Assembly: GCF_028885415.1 (NCBI RefSeq)
Contig: NZ_CP118527.1
Location: forward strand, 2,666,001 to 2,730,000
Source: Streptomyces coeruleorubidus
Lineage (GTDB): Bacteria > Actinomycetota > Actinomycetes > Streptomycetales > Streptomycetaceae
Length of the DNA: 64,000 bases
Reading direction: 5' to 3'
The position numbers were made by a program, and so were the translations under genes. The notes beneath the pieces were generated by a model that was not told where the DNA came from, ran no database searches, and saw nothing but the letters and a program-made list of their open reading frames with translations. The number at the start of each line of letters is the position of its first letter. Position 1 is the first letter of the stretch. Below, piece after piece: positions 17,322 through 26,422 of the stretch.

Positions 17322-19553
17322 TCACCCCGAGTGCGGTTTCCGCCCGGGGTGCGCGGGGTCGAGGCTGAAGACGGCGCCGTCGGGGGTGGCCGCGACCAGG
17401 GCGCCTTCGAAGAGCCGTACCTCGGTGGCACCCCAGTCGGTGTCGCTGCGTTCGGCACGCGGCAACGTCTCCCACAGCAGCGTGCCCTTCCTCGCGTCGA
17501 GTGCCCCGACCCGGCCGCTGGCACTGGCCAGGTACACGACCCGGGCCCGTGGGTCGTACGTCGCCTCGCCCGGTTGTTCCAGGCTGGTCGAGGTCTGCCA
17601 CAGCGGTTGGCCCGTGCGGGCCGACACGGCGGTGATCTGTCCGGTGGAAGTGGCGAACCACAGGGTGCCGTCCGCCAGCGTCACCACTCCCGCGTACTTC
17701 TCGGCCAGCTTCGTCGTGCTCTGGGCACCGGTGTCCGGATCCACCGACCGGATCCGGGCATACGGCGCGTCCTGGCCGATGAGCATGTTTCCGTCCTCGT
17801 CCTGGGTCCGGTCCAGGAAGAGGAGCCGGCCGTCGGAGACGCCGAGGAGGCCGGCCGCACTCGGTACGGTCAGTCGGCGTGTCGAGCCGTCGGCCCGGTC
17901 CAGCTCCAGGACCAGCAGCTCCCCGGTTCCCCCCGCGTCCGGGAAGCACTCCGCGTACAGACCCTTGCCGGTCTCCGTGAAACCACAGGAGTGCCTCGCG
18001 GGCAGCCGTTCCGTCCAGCGCTCGGCGCCGGTGCGGAGCGAGCGGGCCGTCACCGAGGTGCCGTCGCCCTCCGGGAGCACGACGATGTCGCCGGAGAAGA
18101 TCACATCGGCCCACTCGTCGTTCACCGCGCGGTGCCAGAGCCGCTCACCGGTGCCGGTGTCGAAGGCGAGGACCCTGGTCGTGCCCTCGCCGTCGGGCTC
18201 CTGCCCGACCAGCACCGCGTCGTCCCGGATACCGAGGATCGTGAAGGTGGACGCGTCCTCGCCGGTCACAGCCCCCACCGGGCCCACGCGCCAGACGGTC
18301 TCGCCCGTCCTGCCGTCCAGGCGTACGGGGAGGGTCCGGTAGCCACCGCAGTAGACGGCCCCCTCGTACACCCGGCAGTCCGGCCCGCCCCGTACCGTGC
18401 CGTCGGGCCCCTCCGGTGCCTTCCGCACTCCGCGCGCGGCTGTCTCGTACGCGGTCGTCTGCCAGGGCTTCCAGCCGCTCGGCAGCGCCGCCCACCGGGA
18501 GGTCGCGGACGGCGAGGGGCCGGGCCGGTCCGCGCTCTGCGCCCAGCCGGGGCCGAGCGTCAGATAGGCCGTCAGGCCGAGGACGGCCGCGCCGACCGTG
18601 CCCGTCGCGGCGAGCAGCGGGCGGATGCGGCGGCGGGGGCGGGCGGGGTCCGGCGGGTCCGCGAGGGTCGCGGGGCGGGTGGCCTCGACGGCCGGGAGCT
18701 TGTCCGCGCGGAGGGTCATGGTGGCCGGATCGCCGTCCGGCCGCTCGGGCAGGGCCGTCGCGAACTCCCGGGCCAGCTCGCCGAGTCCGGGCCGGTCCGC
18801 GGCCTCCTTGGACAGGCAGCGCTCCAGGATGCCCCGCAGCGGCTCTCGCACCCCGGACAGCACGGGTTCGTCGTGCACCACCCGGTACGCCGTCAGATAG
18901 GGACTGTCCGCGTCGAACGGGCCGCGCCCGGCGACGGCGTACACCAGCAGCGCCCCGAGGGAGAAGACATCCGACGCCGGGCCGACCGCACGGGCGTCGA
19001 CGAGCTGTTCGGGAGACATGAAGGGCGGGGTGCCGATCATCTGGCCGGTCTCGGTCAGCGTCTGGTGGTTCTCCACCGCGCGGGCGATGCCGAAGTCGAT
19101 GACGCGGGGGCCGTCGTCGGCGAGCAGGACGTTGGCCGGCTTCAGGTCCCGGTGCACCACCCCGGCACGGTGGATGTCGCGCAGTGCCTCGACCAGGCCC
19201 AGGGCCAGCCCGCGCACTTCGGCGTCCGGCAGGGCGCCCCGGTCACGGATCCGCCGGGCGAGCGAGGGCCCGGGCACGTACTGGGTCGCCATCCAGGGCC
19301 GCGCGGCCTCGGGGTCCGCGTCCAGGACCGGTGCGGTGAAGGCTCCGCTGACCTTGCGGACGGCGGCGATCTCCTGCCGGAACCGGGTGCGGAAGACGGC
19401 GTCCGCCGCGTACTGGGCGTGCACCACCTTGAGGGCGACCTCACGGCCCGACCGCGCCCTGGCCCGGTAGACGACGCCCATGCCCCCGGCCCCGAGCCGG
19501 TCGACGAGCTGGTAGCCGCCGACCGACTTCGGGTCGTCGCTGTGCAGCGGCAC
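17322..19553 (-). CDS. Ser/Thr protein kinase with extracellular beta-propeller
   Basis: Receptor-type (Hanks) kinase. The N-terminal cytosolic domain has the glycine loop LGAGGMGVVYRA, VALKVV lysine, HRDLKPANVLL catalytic loop and DFGIAR. A membrane helix follows (LLAATGTVGAAVLGLTAYLTLG), then about 380 residues of PQQ/quinoprotein-like repeats (GRTGETVWRVG, DTGTGERLWHRA, ARTGQPLWQTS, DARKGTLLWETL) forming a predicted propeller. The start is placed at GTG 19553 (VPLHSDDPKSVGG), which has GGGGAAGGGG upstream; GTG 19592 would add 13 residues. Convergent with nadA. The ligand and targets are unknown. Confidence 0.93.
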   Translation of the reverse strand: MPLHSDDPKSVGGYQLVDRLGAGGMGVVYRARARSGREVALKVVHAQYAADAVFRTRFRQEIAAVRKVSGAFTAPVLDADPEAARPWMATQYVPGPSLARRIRDRGALPDAEVRGLALGLVEALRDIHRAGVVHRDLKPANVLLADDGPRVIDFGIARAVENHQTLTETGQMIGTPPFMSPEQLVDARAVGPASDVFSLGALLVYAVAGRGPFDADSPYLTAYRVVHDEPVLSGVREPLRGILERCLSKEAADRPGLGELAREFATALPERPDGDPATMTLRADKLPAVEATRPATLADPPDPARPRRRIRPLLAATGTVGAAVLGLTAYLTLGPGWAQSADRPGPSPSATSRWAALPSGWKPWQTTAYETAARGVRKAPEGPDGTVRGGPDCRVYEGAVYCGGYRTLPVRLDGRTGETVWRVGPVGAVTGEDASTFTILGIRDDAVLVGQEPDGEGTTRVLAFDTGTGERLWHRAVNDEWADVIFSGDIVVLPEGDGTSVTARSLRTGAERWTERLPARHSCGFTETGKGLYAECFPDAGGTGELLVLELDRADGSTRRLTVPSAAGLLGVSDGRLLFLDRTQDEDGNMLIGQDAPYARIRSVDPDTGAQSTTKLAEKYAGVVTLADGTLWFATSTGQITAVSARTGQPLWQTSTSLEQPGEATYDPRARVVYLASASGRVGALDARKGTLLWETLPRAERSDTDWGATEVRLFEGALVAATPDGAVFSLDPAHPGRKPHSG

Positions 19554-19615
19554 GCCCGAATCCCCTTCCCCCGTAAAGCCGTTCGAGGCCACAGGATACG
19601 GAACGGGACAGGGGA

Positions 19616-19654
19616 GCGGCCGGGCACCGGCCGTGGAGGTCGGTGCCCGGCCGC
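19616..19654 (-). terminator. Terminator hairpin after the RND gene
   Basis: A perfect 14-bp stem (19616-19629 with 19641-19654) and an 11-base loop begin about 15 bp past the RND exporter stop. It sits just before the kinase gene start, so it insulates the two. Confidence 0.85.
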
Positions 19655-19669
19655 CGCCGGATCAAGCCG

Positions 19670-22600
19670 TCACACGCCCGCGTGCTCCGGCTCCGCCGCG
19701 TCCGTCCGCTGGGCCGCGAGGCCCTTCTTCGCCGCGCGCTTCTTCGCGCGGCGCTCCTTGCGGAGTTCGAACATCGCGTACAGCGTGGGCACCAGTAGCA
19801 GCGTCAGCAGCGTCGACGTCACCAGGCCGCCGATCACGACCACGGCCAGCGGCTGGGCGATGAAGCCGCCCTCGCCGGTGATGCCGAGGGCCATCGGGAG
19901 CAGGGCGAAGATCGTCGCCAGGGCGGTCATGAGGATCGGACGCAGTCGGTGCCGGCCGCCCTCGATCACGGCCTCGACGACGCCGTAGCCCTGCTTGCGG
20001 TACTGGTTGATCAGGTCGATCAGCACGATCGCGTTCGTCACCACGATGCCGATCAGCATCAGCATGCCGATCATCGCGGGGACGCCCATCGGCGTGCCGG
20101 TGGCCACCAGCAGGCCGATCGCGCCGGTGGCCGCGAACGGGATGGAGACGAGCAGGATCAGCGGCTGGACCAGGGACCGGAAGGTGCCGACCAGCAGCAT
20201 GAAGACGATCGCGATGGCCGCGAGCATCGCCAGGCCCAGGTTGGCGAACGCCTCCTCCTGGTCCTCGGAGACACCGCCGATCGACGCCGTGGCGCCGTCC
20301 GGGAGCTTCAGCGCGTTGATCTCGGACTGGAGCTTGGTGCTCACCGCGCCCGTGTTGTCGCCGGTCGGCTTCGCGGTGATGGTGGCCGCGCGCTGGCCGT
20401 CGATGCGGGTCATGGAGACCGGGCCGTCGACCAGCTTGACCGTCGCGATGTCGCCGAGCTTCACCGCGCCCAGGCGGAGATCCTGAAGTTGCTTCAGCGT
20501 CGTCGCGGGCTTCGCCGAGCGGATGACGACGTCGCGCTCGGTGTCGTCCAGGACCGCCTTGGCGGCCGTGGTGCCGCGGACGGCCTGGGCGACGGCGGCG
20601 CCGAGGGTCTGGTCGTTGAAGCCGGCCGCGGCCGCCTTGTCGTTGGCCTTCACGGAGATCCGCGGCACGCTGGTCGACAGGTCGCTGGTGACGTCCGTGA
20701 CGTCGTCGAGCGAGGCGACCGTCTTGCGGACCTCCTCGGCCGCCGTGCGCAGGACGCCGGCGTCGGCGGCCTTCACCACGACGCTGAGGTCCTGGGCGCC
20801 GAAGCCGTCACCGGCGGAGATGGTGGTCGTGCCGATGCCCTCCAGCCCGGCCAGGCCCTTCTCGATGCGGTCCTGGACGTCCTCGTACGACGCCGAGTCC
20901 TCCAGCGTCACCTGGTACGAGGCCTGGTTGGTGTCCGTGCCGCCGCCGAAGGCCGCCATGAAGCCGGACGAGCCGACCGTGACCTGGTAGTCCTTCACGC
21001 CCTTGGCGCCGTCGAGGAGCTGCTCGACCTTCTTGGCCTGGGCGTTCGTCGCCTCCAGGCTGGTGCCGGGCTTCAGCTCCTGCTTGACGGTGAGGACCTC
21101 GACCTCGCCCTGGTCGAAGAAGTTCGTCTTCAGCAACGGTGCCATGCCGAACGTGCCGACCAGGACGACGATCGCGATGGCCACGCTGGTGAGGCGGCGG
21201 CGGGTCGCGAAGCGCAGGACCGGGACGTAGATGCGCTGCAGGCGGCTCCTGGCCTCCTTCTCCTCGGCGAGCCGGCGGGCCTCGTCCGCGTCCTCGGGGG
21301 TGCCCTTCGGGGGCCGCAGGAACCAGTACGACAGGACCGGCACGACCGTCAGGGACACGAGCAGGGACGCCAGCAGCGCGGCCGTGACCGTGAGGCTGAA
21401 CGAGCCGAACAGCTCGCCCACCATGCCGCCGACGAGGCCGATCGGCAGGAACACGGCGACCGTGGTGAGCGTCGAGGACGTCACCGCGCCCGCGACCTCG
21501 CGCACCGCGTTGAGGATGGCCGAGGTGCGCTCCTCGCCGTAGCCGAGGTGCCGCTTGATGTTCTCCAGCACCACGATCGAGTCGTCGACGACCCGGCCGA
21601 TGGCGATCGTCAGCGCGCCCAGCGTCAGGACGTTCAGCGACAGGTCGCGGGTCCACAGCACGATCAGGGCGAGGACCACGGACAGCGGGATGGACACCGC
21701 CGTCACGAGGGTGGAGCGGATCGAGGCCAGGAAGACCAGGATCACCAGGACCGCGAAGAGCAGACCGAGCGCGCCCTCGGTGGTCAGGCCCTTGATGGAC
21801 TTGGACACGGCCGGGCCCTGGTCGCTGACGACCGTGAGCGTCGCGCCGGAGCCGAGGTCCTTGCGGAGGTCGGGCAGCTTGTCCTGGACGGCGTCGGAGA
21901 TCGCGACCGCGCTGCCGTCGCGGTCCATGGTGACGGCGACGGCGAGGCTGGGCCTGCCGTCCGTGCGGGTGATGGAGTCGGCCGGGGCCTCCTGCTGCTT
22001 CACCGTGGCGACATCGCCGAGGCGCACCGGCTTGCCCTTGCCGGGCTCACCCGTGACCATCAGGTCCTGGATCTGCTTCAGCGACGTGAAGCCGCCGCCG
22101 ACCTGGACCGTGCGGTTGGCACCGCCCTCGTCGAAGGAGCCGGCCGGGACGGTCGCGCCGCCCGCCTGGAGGGCCTGGACCAGGGACTGCGAGGTGAGGC
22201 CCGCCTTCGCGAGCTTCGCGTCGTCGGGCGTGACGGCGACCTGGAGGTCCCGCACACCGTCGACGGTGACCTGGCCGACGCCGTCGATGCTCTTCAGGTC
22301 CGGCACGACGGTCTTGTCGAGCTGGTCGGCCAGGGCCTGCTGGTCCCGGTCGGAGGTGACGGCGAGGACGACGGTCGGGATGTCGTCCGTGGAGCCGGCG
22401 ACGACCTGCAGGTCCACGTCGTCCGGGAGCTGGACGCGGGCCCGGTTGACGGCCTGCTGGACGTCGGCGACGAGCTGTTCGGTGCCGTTGCCGTAGTCGA
22501 AGGACGCCATGATCACGGCGTTGCCCTCGGTGGCGGTGGAGGTCACGCCGCTGATGCCGTCGACGGCTTCGAGGCTGTCCTCGATGGGCTCGACGACCTG

Positions 22601-22786
22601 CTTCTCGACCACGTCCGGGGAGGCGCCCTGGTACGGCGCCAGCACGGACACCATGGGCAGTTCGATGGTGGGCAGCAGCTGCTGCTTGAGCTGGGGTATC
22701 GCGATCGCCCCGAAGACGAGCGCGATGATCGACATCAGCCCTATCAGGGCCCGTTGCGCGAGGCTGAATCTCGACAGCCAGGACAT
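19670..22786 (-). CDS. RND-family (AcrB/HAE-like) efflux transporter
   Basis: Proton-driven exporter of 1038 residues with full RND architecture: helix 1, a large porter loop, helices 2-7, a second loop, and helices 8-12. Internal duplication is visible. The TM4 motif TIAIGRVVDDSIVVLENI has the Asp pair typical of the HAE group. The N-terminus PQLKQQLLPTIELPMVSVLAPYQGASPDVVEKQVVEPIE is AcrB/SwrC-like. No membrane-fusion or outer-membrane partner is adjacent, as expected in a Gram-positive cell. The two-component genes just upstream on the same strand probably control it. Substrate unknown. Confidence 0.93.
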   Translation of the reverse strand: MSWLSRFSLAQRALIGLMSIIALVFGAIAIPQLKQQLLPTIELPMVSVLAPYQGASPDVVEKQVVEPIEDSLEAVDGISGVTSTATEGNAVIMASFDYGNGTEQLVADVQQAVNRARVQLPDDVDLQVVAGSTDDIPTVVLAVTSDRDQQALADQLDKTVVPDLKSIDGVGQVTVDGVRDLQVAVTPDDAKLAKAGLTSQSLVQALQAGGATVPAGSFDEGGANRTVQVGGGFTSLKQIQDLMVTGEPGKGKPVRLGDVATVKQQEAPADSITRTDGRPSLAVAVTMDRDGSAVAISDAVQDKLPDLRKDLGSGATLTVVSDQGPAVSKSIKGLTTEGALGLLFAVLVILVFLASIRSTLVTAVSIPLSVVLALIVLWTRDLSLNVLTLGALTIAIGRVVDDSIVVLENIKRHLGYGEERTSAILNAVREVAGAVTSSTLTTVAVFLPIGLVGGMVGELFGSFSLTVTAALLASLLVSLTVVPVLSYWFLRPPKGTPEDADEARRLAEEKEARSRLQRIYVPVLRFATRRRLTSVAIAIVVLVGTFGMAPLLKTNFFDQGEVEVLTVKQELKPGTSLEATNAQAKKVEQLLDGAKGVKDYQVTVGSSGFMAAFGGGTDTNQASYQVTLEDSASYEDVQDRIEKGLAGLEGIGTTTISAGDGFGAQDLSVVVKAADAGVLRTAAEEVRKTVASLDDVTDVTSDLSTSVPRISVKANDKAAAAGFNDQTLGAAVAQAVRGTTAAKAVLDDTERDVVIRSAKPATTLKQLQDLRLGAVKLGDIATVKLVDGPVSMTRIDGQRAATITAKPTGDNTGAVSTKLQSEINALKLPDGATASIGGVSEDQEEAFANLGLAMLAAIAIVFMLLVGTFRSLVQPLILLVSIPFAATGAIGLLVATGTPMGVPAMIGMLMLIGIVVTNAIVLIDLINQYRKQGYGVVEAVIEGGRHRLRPILMTALATIFALLPMALGITGEGGFIAQPLAVVVIGGLVTSTLLTLLLVPTLYAMFELRKERRAKKRAAKKGLAAQRTDAAEPEHAGV

Positions 22787-22946
22787 GGGTCAGGGTCTCT
22801 CTTCTGTTTAACGGCAGAAGCGGCAGCGGGCGCGCAGATGAGCACCCGCCCTTACACCCTGAGCCATCGGCGAGACCCGTTCCGTAGGCCCCAAGTCCCG
22901 TTCCTTATACGGCGCATACTCCGGCCGCAGTACGTCCGGGTCGAGC

Positions 22947-23630
22947 TCACTCCACCCTTGGACGGACCAGGCCGGACTCGTACGCGATGACCACGAGCTG
23001 GGCCCGGTCCCGGGCGCCCAGCTTTGCCATGGCCCGGTTGACGTGCGTCTTCACCGTCAGCGGGCTGACCTCCAGCCGGTCGGCGATCTCGTCGTTGGAG
23101 TGGCCGCCCGCGACCAGGACCAGCACCTCGCGCTCCCGCCCGGTGAGCGAGTCGAGCCGCTCGCCGCGGGCCGGGTCGCGCTCGCCCGCGTCCGGGTCCT
23201 CCTGGGCGAGGAAACGGGCGATCAGGCCCGTGGTGGCCGCCGGGGACAGCAGGGCCTGACCCCCGGCCGCGGTCCGGATGGCGGTCAGCAGTTCCTCGGG
23301 CTCGGAGCCCTTGCCGAGGAAGCCGGAGGCGCCGGCGCGCAGCGACTGCACGACGTAGTCGTCGACCTCGAACGTCGTCAGGATGACCACGCGGACGTCG
23401 GCGAGTTCGGGGTCGGCGCTGATCATGCGGGTCGCCGCGAGACCGTCGGTGCCGGGCATCCGGATGTCCATGAGGACGACGTCGGCGCGCTGTTCCTTCG
23501 TCAGCCGTACCGCCTGCGCGCCGTCGGAGGCCTCGCCCACCACCTCCATGTCGGGCTCGGAGTCGACGAGGACACGAAAGGCGCTGCGGAGCAGCGCCTG
23601 GTCGTCGGCGAGCAGGACACGGATCGTCAT
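22947..23630 (-). CDS. NarL/LuxR-type response regulator
   Basis: A 227-residue regulator: receiver domain (about 1-120; acidic residues in LLADDQALL, phospho-acceptor Asp in VVLMDIRMPG, Lys in GFLGKGSEPEE) and a C-terminal LuxR helix-turn-helix (LTGREREVLVLVAGGHSNDEIADRLEVSPLTVKTHVNRAMAKL). Its ATG at 23630 overlaps the kinase stop, so the pair is coupled. The RND exporter follows 160 bp downstream on the same strand and is the likeliest target. Confidence 0.95.
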   Translation of the reverse strand: MTIRVLLADDQALLRSAFRVLVDSEPDMEVVGEASDGAQAVRLTKEQRADVVLMDIRMPGTDGLAATRMISADPELADVRVVILTTFEVDDYVVQSLRAGASGFLGKGSEPEELLTAIRTAAGGQALLSPAATTGLIARFLAQEDPDAGERDPARGERLDSLTGREREVLVLVAGGHSNDEIADRLEVSPLTVKTHVNRAMAKLGARDRAQLVVIAYESGLVRPRVE

Positions 23631-24844
23631 GCGGGGTCCTCCCCGGGTGTGCGGTTCTTGACCGGCAGGATCGCATGGACACGGAACCCGCCGCCGTAGC
23701 GGGGACCGGTGGTGAGGGTGCCGCGCAGGGCCGTGACGCGTTCGCGCATGCCGAGCAGCCCGTGCCCGCCGCCGCTGCCCGGGGCCTCGTCCTCGCCGCT
23801 GCCGTCGTCCAGGACGGTGATCTCGATGTGGGGTCCGATCCGTACGACGCTGACCTCGGCCTTGGCCTGCGGCCCGGCGTGCTTCTGCACGTTGGTGAGG
23901 GCCTCCTGGATGATCCGGTAGGCGGCCAGGTCGACGGCTGCGGGGAGGGTGGTGCCCTGGTCGGCGCGGGCGACCTCGATGTGCAGGCCGGCGTTGCGGA
24001 AGGTGCCGATGAGCTCGTCCAGGCGGTCCAGGCCCGGGGCGGGTTCGGTGGGGGCCTCCGGGTCGCCGGACTGTCTGAGCAGTCCGACGGTGGCCCGGAG
24101 CTCGTTGAGGGCGGAGCGGCTGGCCTCCCGGACGTGGGCGAGGGCCTCCTTGGCCTGGTCGGGGCGCTTGTCCATGACGTGCGCGGCGACGCCGGCCTGG
24201 ACGTTGACCAGGGCGATGTGGTGGGCCACGACGTCGTGCAGGTCGCGGGCGATACGCAGGCGTTCCTCGGCGACCCGGCGGCGGGCTTCCTCCTCGCGCG
24301 TGCGTTCGGCGCGTTCGGCGCGTTCCCGGATGGCCTGGACGAAGGCGCGGCGGCTGCGGACCGCGTCGCCGGCGGTGGCGCCGATGCCGGTCCAGGCGAA
24401 GATCGCGAGGTTCTCCTGGGCGTACCAGGGGAGGCTGCCGGCGGCCATGGCGGAGCCGGTCAGGACGGTCATGGTGAGCAGGCCGACGCGCCAGGTGGTG
24501 GGGCGGTCGGTGGTGGAGGCGACGGTGTACAGGGCGATGACGGCGGACATCGCGACGGGGGCGCGGGGGTCGCCGGTGACGGACTCGATCACGGAGAACG
24601 TGCCGGTGAGGGCGAGGACCGTCATGGGGGCGCGGCGGCGGAAGACCAGGGCGGCGGCGCCGAGGGTGATGAGGACGAGGCTGAGGGTGTCGGGGGTGCG
24701 CAGGGCCCAGCTGACGCTGTCGCGGTGGCGGGGCTCGACGAACGATCCGGCGACCATGCAGACCAGGACGCCTGCGGCCAGGACCGCGTCCATGGCCAGG
24801 GGATGTGCTTTGGCCTGGCATTTGACCCGCTGGAGGGTGCTCAC
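23627..24844 (-). CDS. Sensor histidine kinase (HisKA_3, NarL type)
   Basis: A 405-residue kinase: an N-terminal block of about five membrane helices (residues 15-165) with little outside sequence, an Arg/Glu-rich coiled linker, the HisKA_3 dimerisation motif RIARDLHDVVAHHIALVNVQAG with the phospho-acceptor His, and an HATPase_c domain (IIQEALTNVQKHA; DDGSG; GGHGLLGMRERV). The lack of a large sensor loop suggests it reads the membrane itself or something within it. GTG 24844 is the start. Confidence 0.93.
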   Translation of the reverse strand: MSTLQRVKCQAKAHPLAMDAVLAAGVLVCMVAGSFVEPRHRDSVSWALRTPDTLSLVLITLGAAALVFRRRAPMTVLALTGTFSVIESVTGDPRAPVAMSAVIALYTVASTTDRPTTWRVGLLTMTVLTGSAMAAGSLPWYAQENLAIFAWTGIGATAGDAVRSRRAFVQAIRERAERAERTREEEARRRVAEERLRIARDLHDVVAHHIALVNVQAGVAAHVMDKRPDQAKEALAHVREASRSALNELRATVGLLRQSGDPEAPTEPAPGLDRLDELIGTFRNAGLHIEVARADQGTTLPAAVDLAAYRIIQEALTNVQKHAGPQAKAEVSVVRIGPHIEITVLDDGSGEDEAPGSGGGHGLLGMRERVTALRGTLTTGPRYGGGFRVHAILPVKNRTPGEDPA

Positions 24845-24960
24845 GGGGGTTTACGGTAGCCGGGCGGGGTGCGCGGGGATATGGGGGTCGGGTGAGAGGT
24901 GCCCGGCGTGAGGGCTGCAGACGGGGCGACTGCGCAGCGGGGTGCCGCCCGCGCCCACCC

Positions 24961-24989
24961 GTGCCGCCCTGAGCGGCACGAATGCCCGC
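24961..24989 (+). repeat. Intergenic repeat, form C (hairpin)
   Basis: GTGCCGCCCTGAGCGGCACG, a GTGCCGC/GCGGCAC hairpin, is followed by AATGCCCGC. It begins right after the pspAA stop (minus strand), so it may terminate that operon. A near-identical copy is at 29575-29602. Confidence 0.75.
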
Positions 24990-24994
24990 GGGTT

Positions 24995-25276
24995 CTACGA
25001 GCCCGGAATCAAGCCGTCGTCGCTGAGCAGCTCCCTGACCTCCTCCAGGGTCGCGTCCGGGGACGGGAGGATCAGTTCCGAGGGTTCCAGGGAGTCGTCC
25101 GGCAGGGGTTCGCCCAGGTCCCGGACCCTGGTCAGCAGGGCCTTGAGGGTGCGGCGGAAGCCGGGGCCGTCGCCGTTCTCCATTTCGGCCAGGAGTTCGT
25201 CGTCCAGCTTGTTCAGTTCGGTGAGGTGGCTGTCGGCCAGCCTCACCTGGCCCTCCCCCATGATCCGTACGATCAT
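24995..25276 (-). CDS. pspAA: PspA-associated protein PspAA
   Basis: Small partner protein of PspA in actinobacteria and related phyla. The 93 residues begin MIVRIMGEGQVRLADSHLTELNKLDDELLAEMENGDGP, matching the PspAA family, and end with an acidic helical tail (PDATLEEVRELLSDDGLIPGS). It follows pspA after 23 bp on the same strand, the diagnostic neighbourhood for this family. Confidence 0.88.
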   Translation of the reverse strand: MIVRIMGEGQVRLADSHLTELNKLDDELLAEMENGDGPGFRRTLKALLTRVRDLGEPLPDDSLEPSELILPSPDATLEEVRELLSDDGLIPGS

Positions 25277-25299
25277 GTCGCCCTCCTAGGCGTGGGCCC

Positions 25300-26097
25300 C
25301 TACTGCTTGTCGAAGCGCGGGGTGTCCTGCGGCTGCTGCTGGGACTGCTGCTGGCTCTCGCCACCTTCGAGGGCCTGCTGCCCTCCGCTCGAGCCTCCGG
25401 CCAGTTCGGCCTTCATGCGCTGCAGTTCCAGCTCTACATCCGTACCACCGGAGAGCCGGTCCAGCTCGGCCTGGAGATCGTCCTTGTGCATGCCGGAGGG
25501 GTCCTCCAGGGCACCGGAGGCGAGCAGCTCGTCGATGGCCCCGGCGCGGGCCTGGAGCTGGGCCGTCTTGTCCTCGGCGCGCTGGATCGCCAGGCCGACG
25601 TCGCCCATCTCCTCGGAGATGCCGGAGAAGGCCTCGCCGATGCGGGTCTGCGCCTGGGCCGCCGTGTACGTCGCCTTGATCGTCTCCTTCTTCGTACGGA
25701 AGGCGTCGACCTTGGCCTGGAGCCGCTGGGCCGCGAGGGTGAGCTTCTCCTCCTCGCCCTGGAGCGTCGCGTGCTGGGTCTCCAGGTCGGTCACCTGCTG
25801 CTGGAGGGCCGCCCGGCGGGACAGCGCTTCGCGGGCCAGGTCCTCACGGCCCAGGGCGAGGGCCTTGCGGCCCTGGTCCTCCAGCTTGGTGGACTGGGAC
25901 TGCAACTGGTTGAGCTGGAGTTCCAGGCGCTTGCGCGAGGTCGCCACGTCGGCGACGCCTCGGCGGACCTTCTGGAGCAGCTCCAGCTGCTTCTGGTACG
26001 AGTAATCGAGGGTCTCGCGCGGGTCCTCGGCCCGGTCAAGGGCCTTGTTCGCCTTCGCGCGGAAGATCATCCCCATACGCTTCATGACACCGCTCAT
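25300..26097 (-). CDS. pspA: Phage-shock protein A family (PspA/IM30/Vipp1)
   Basis: ESCRT-III-like membrane-stress protein that coats and stabilises the inner face of the membrane. The 265 residues start MSGVMKRMGMIFRAKANKALDRAEDP and form a long coiled coil (about 25-200), followed by an acidic LELQRMKAELAG segment and a Gln/Ser-rich tail (GESQQQSQQQPQDTPRFDKQ). Operon with pspAA. No PspF or PspC is adjacent, so its control differs from that of the enterobacterial system. Confidence 0.95.
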   Translation of the reverse strand: MSGVMKRMGMIFRAKANKALDRAEDPRETLDYSYQKQLELLQKVRRGVADVATSRKRLELQLNQLQSQSTKLEDQGRKALALGREDLAREALSRRAALQQQVTDLETQHATLQGEEEKLTLAAQRLQAKVDAFRTKKETIKATYTAAQAQTRIGEAFSGISEEMGDVGLAIQRAEDKTAQLQARAGAIDELLASGALEDPSGMHKDDLQAELDRLSGGTDVELELQRMKAELAGGSSGGQQALEGGESQQQSQQQPQDTPRFDKQ

Positions 26098-26257
26098 GGG
26101 CTTCGCGCGCCCCCTTCTGACCGACTCCGGCTCCAGCTCCTGCGACAGAACCCACAGTACGGGCCCTGCTTCTATTACCGCACTGTTCGGGGACGGATGC
26201 GCTCATCCCCAAGGACGACTGAGCACGCTCCCGCTCCGGCGTAGGGAGTAGGTGGTC

Positions 26258-26290
26258 CCCGGGGTTACCGGGGATACCCGGGGTTACCGG
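26258..26290. promoter_or_regulatory. Tandem 14-bp direct repeat between pspA and the DUF3043 gene
   Basis: CCCGGGGTTACCGG occurs at 26258-26271 and again at 26277-26290, 19 bp start to start, separated by GGATA. It lies in a 325-bp divergent intergenic region (26098-26422), about 160 bp from pspA and 130 bp from the other start. It may be a regulator-binding array; nothing else is evident in this gap. Confidence 0.4.
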
Positions 26291-26422
26291 AGCCGTACAT
26301 CCCGGGGAACGACCGGGTGCGTACACAACGTCCCCTCTGTCCCCTTACAGACGACTGGTGTTGCCGGATCGTTCCCCACGGGACTGGGGTCCATGCCCGG
26401 GAAGCCCTTACCCTTGGGTTTT

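Noticed and set aside
17331..22990. Frames of 885 and 1013 aa opposite the kinase and RND genes
   Set aside because: Shadow sequences rich in Arg, Asp, Gly and Gln; the minus-strand genes explain every base with strong motifs.
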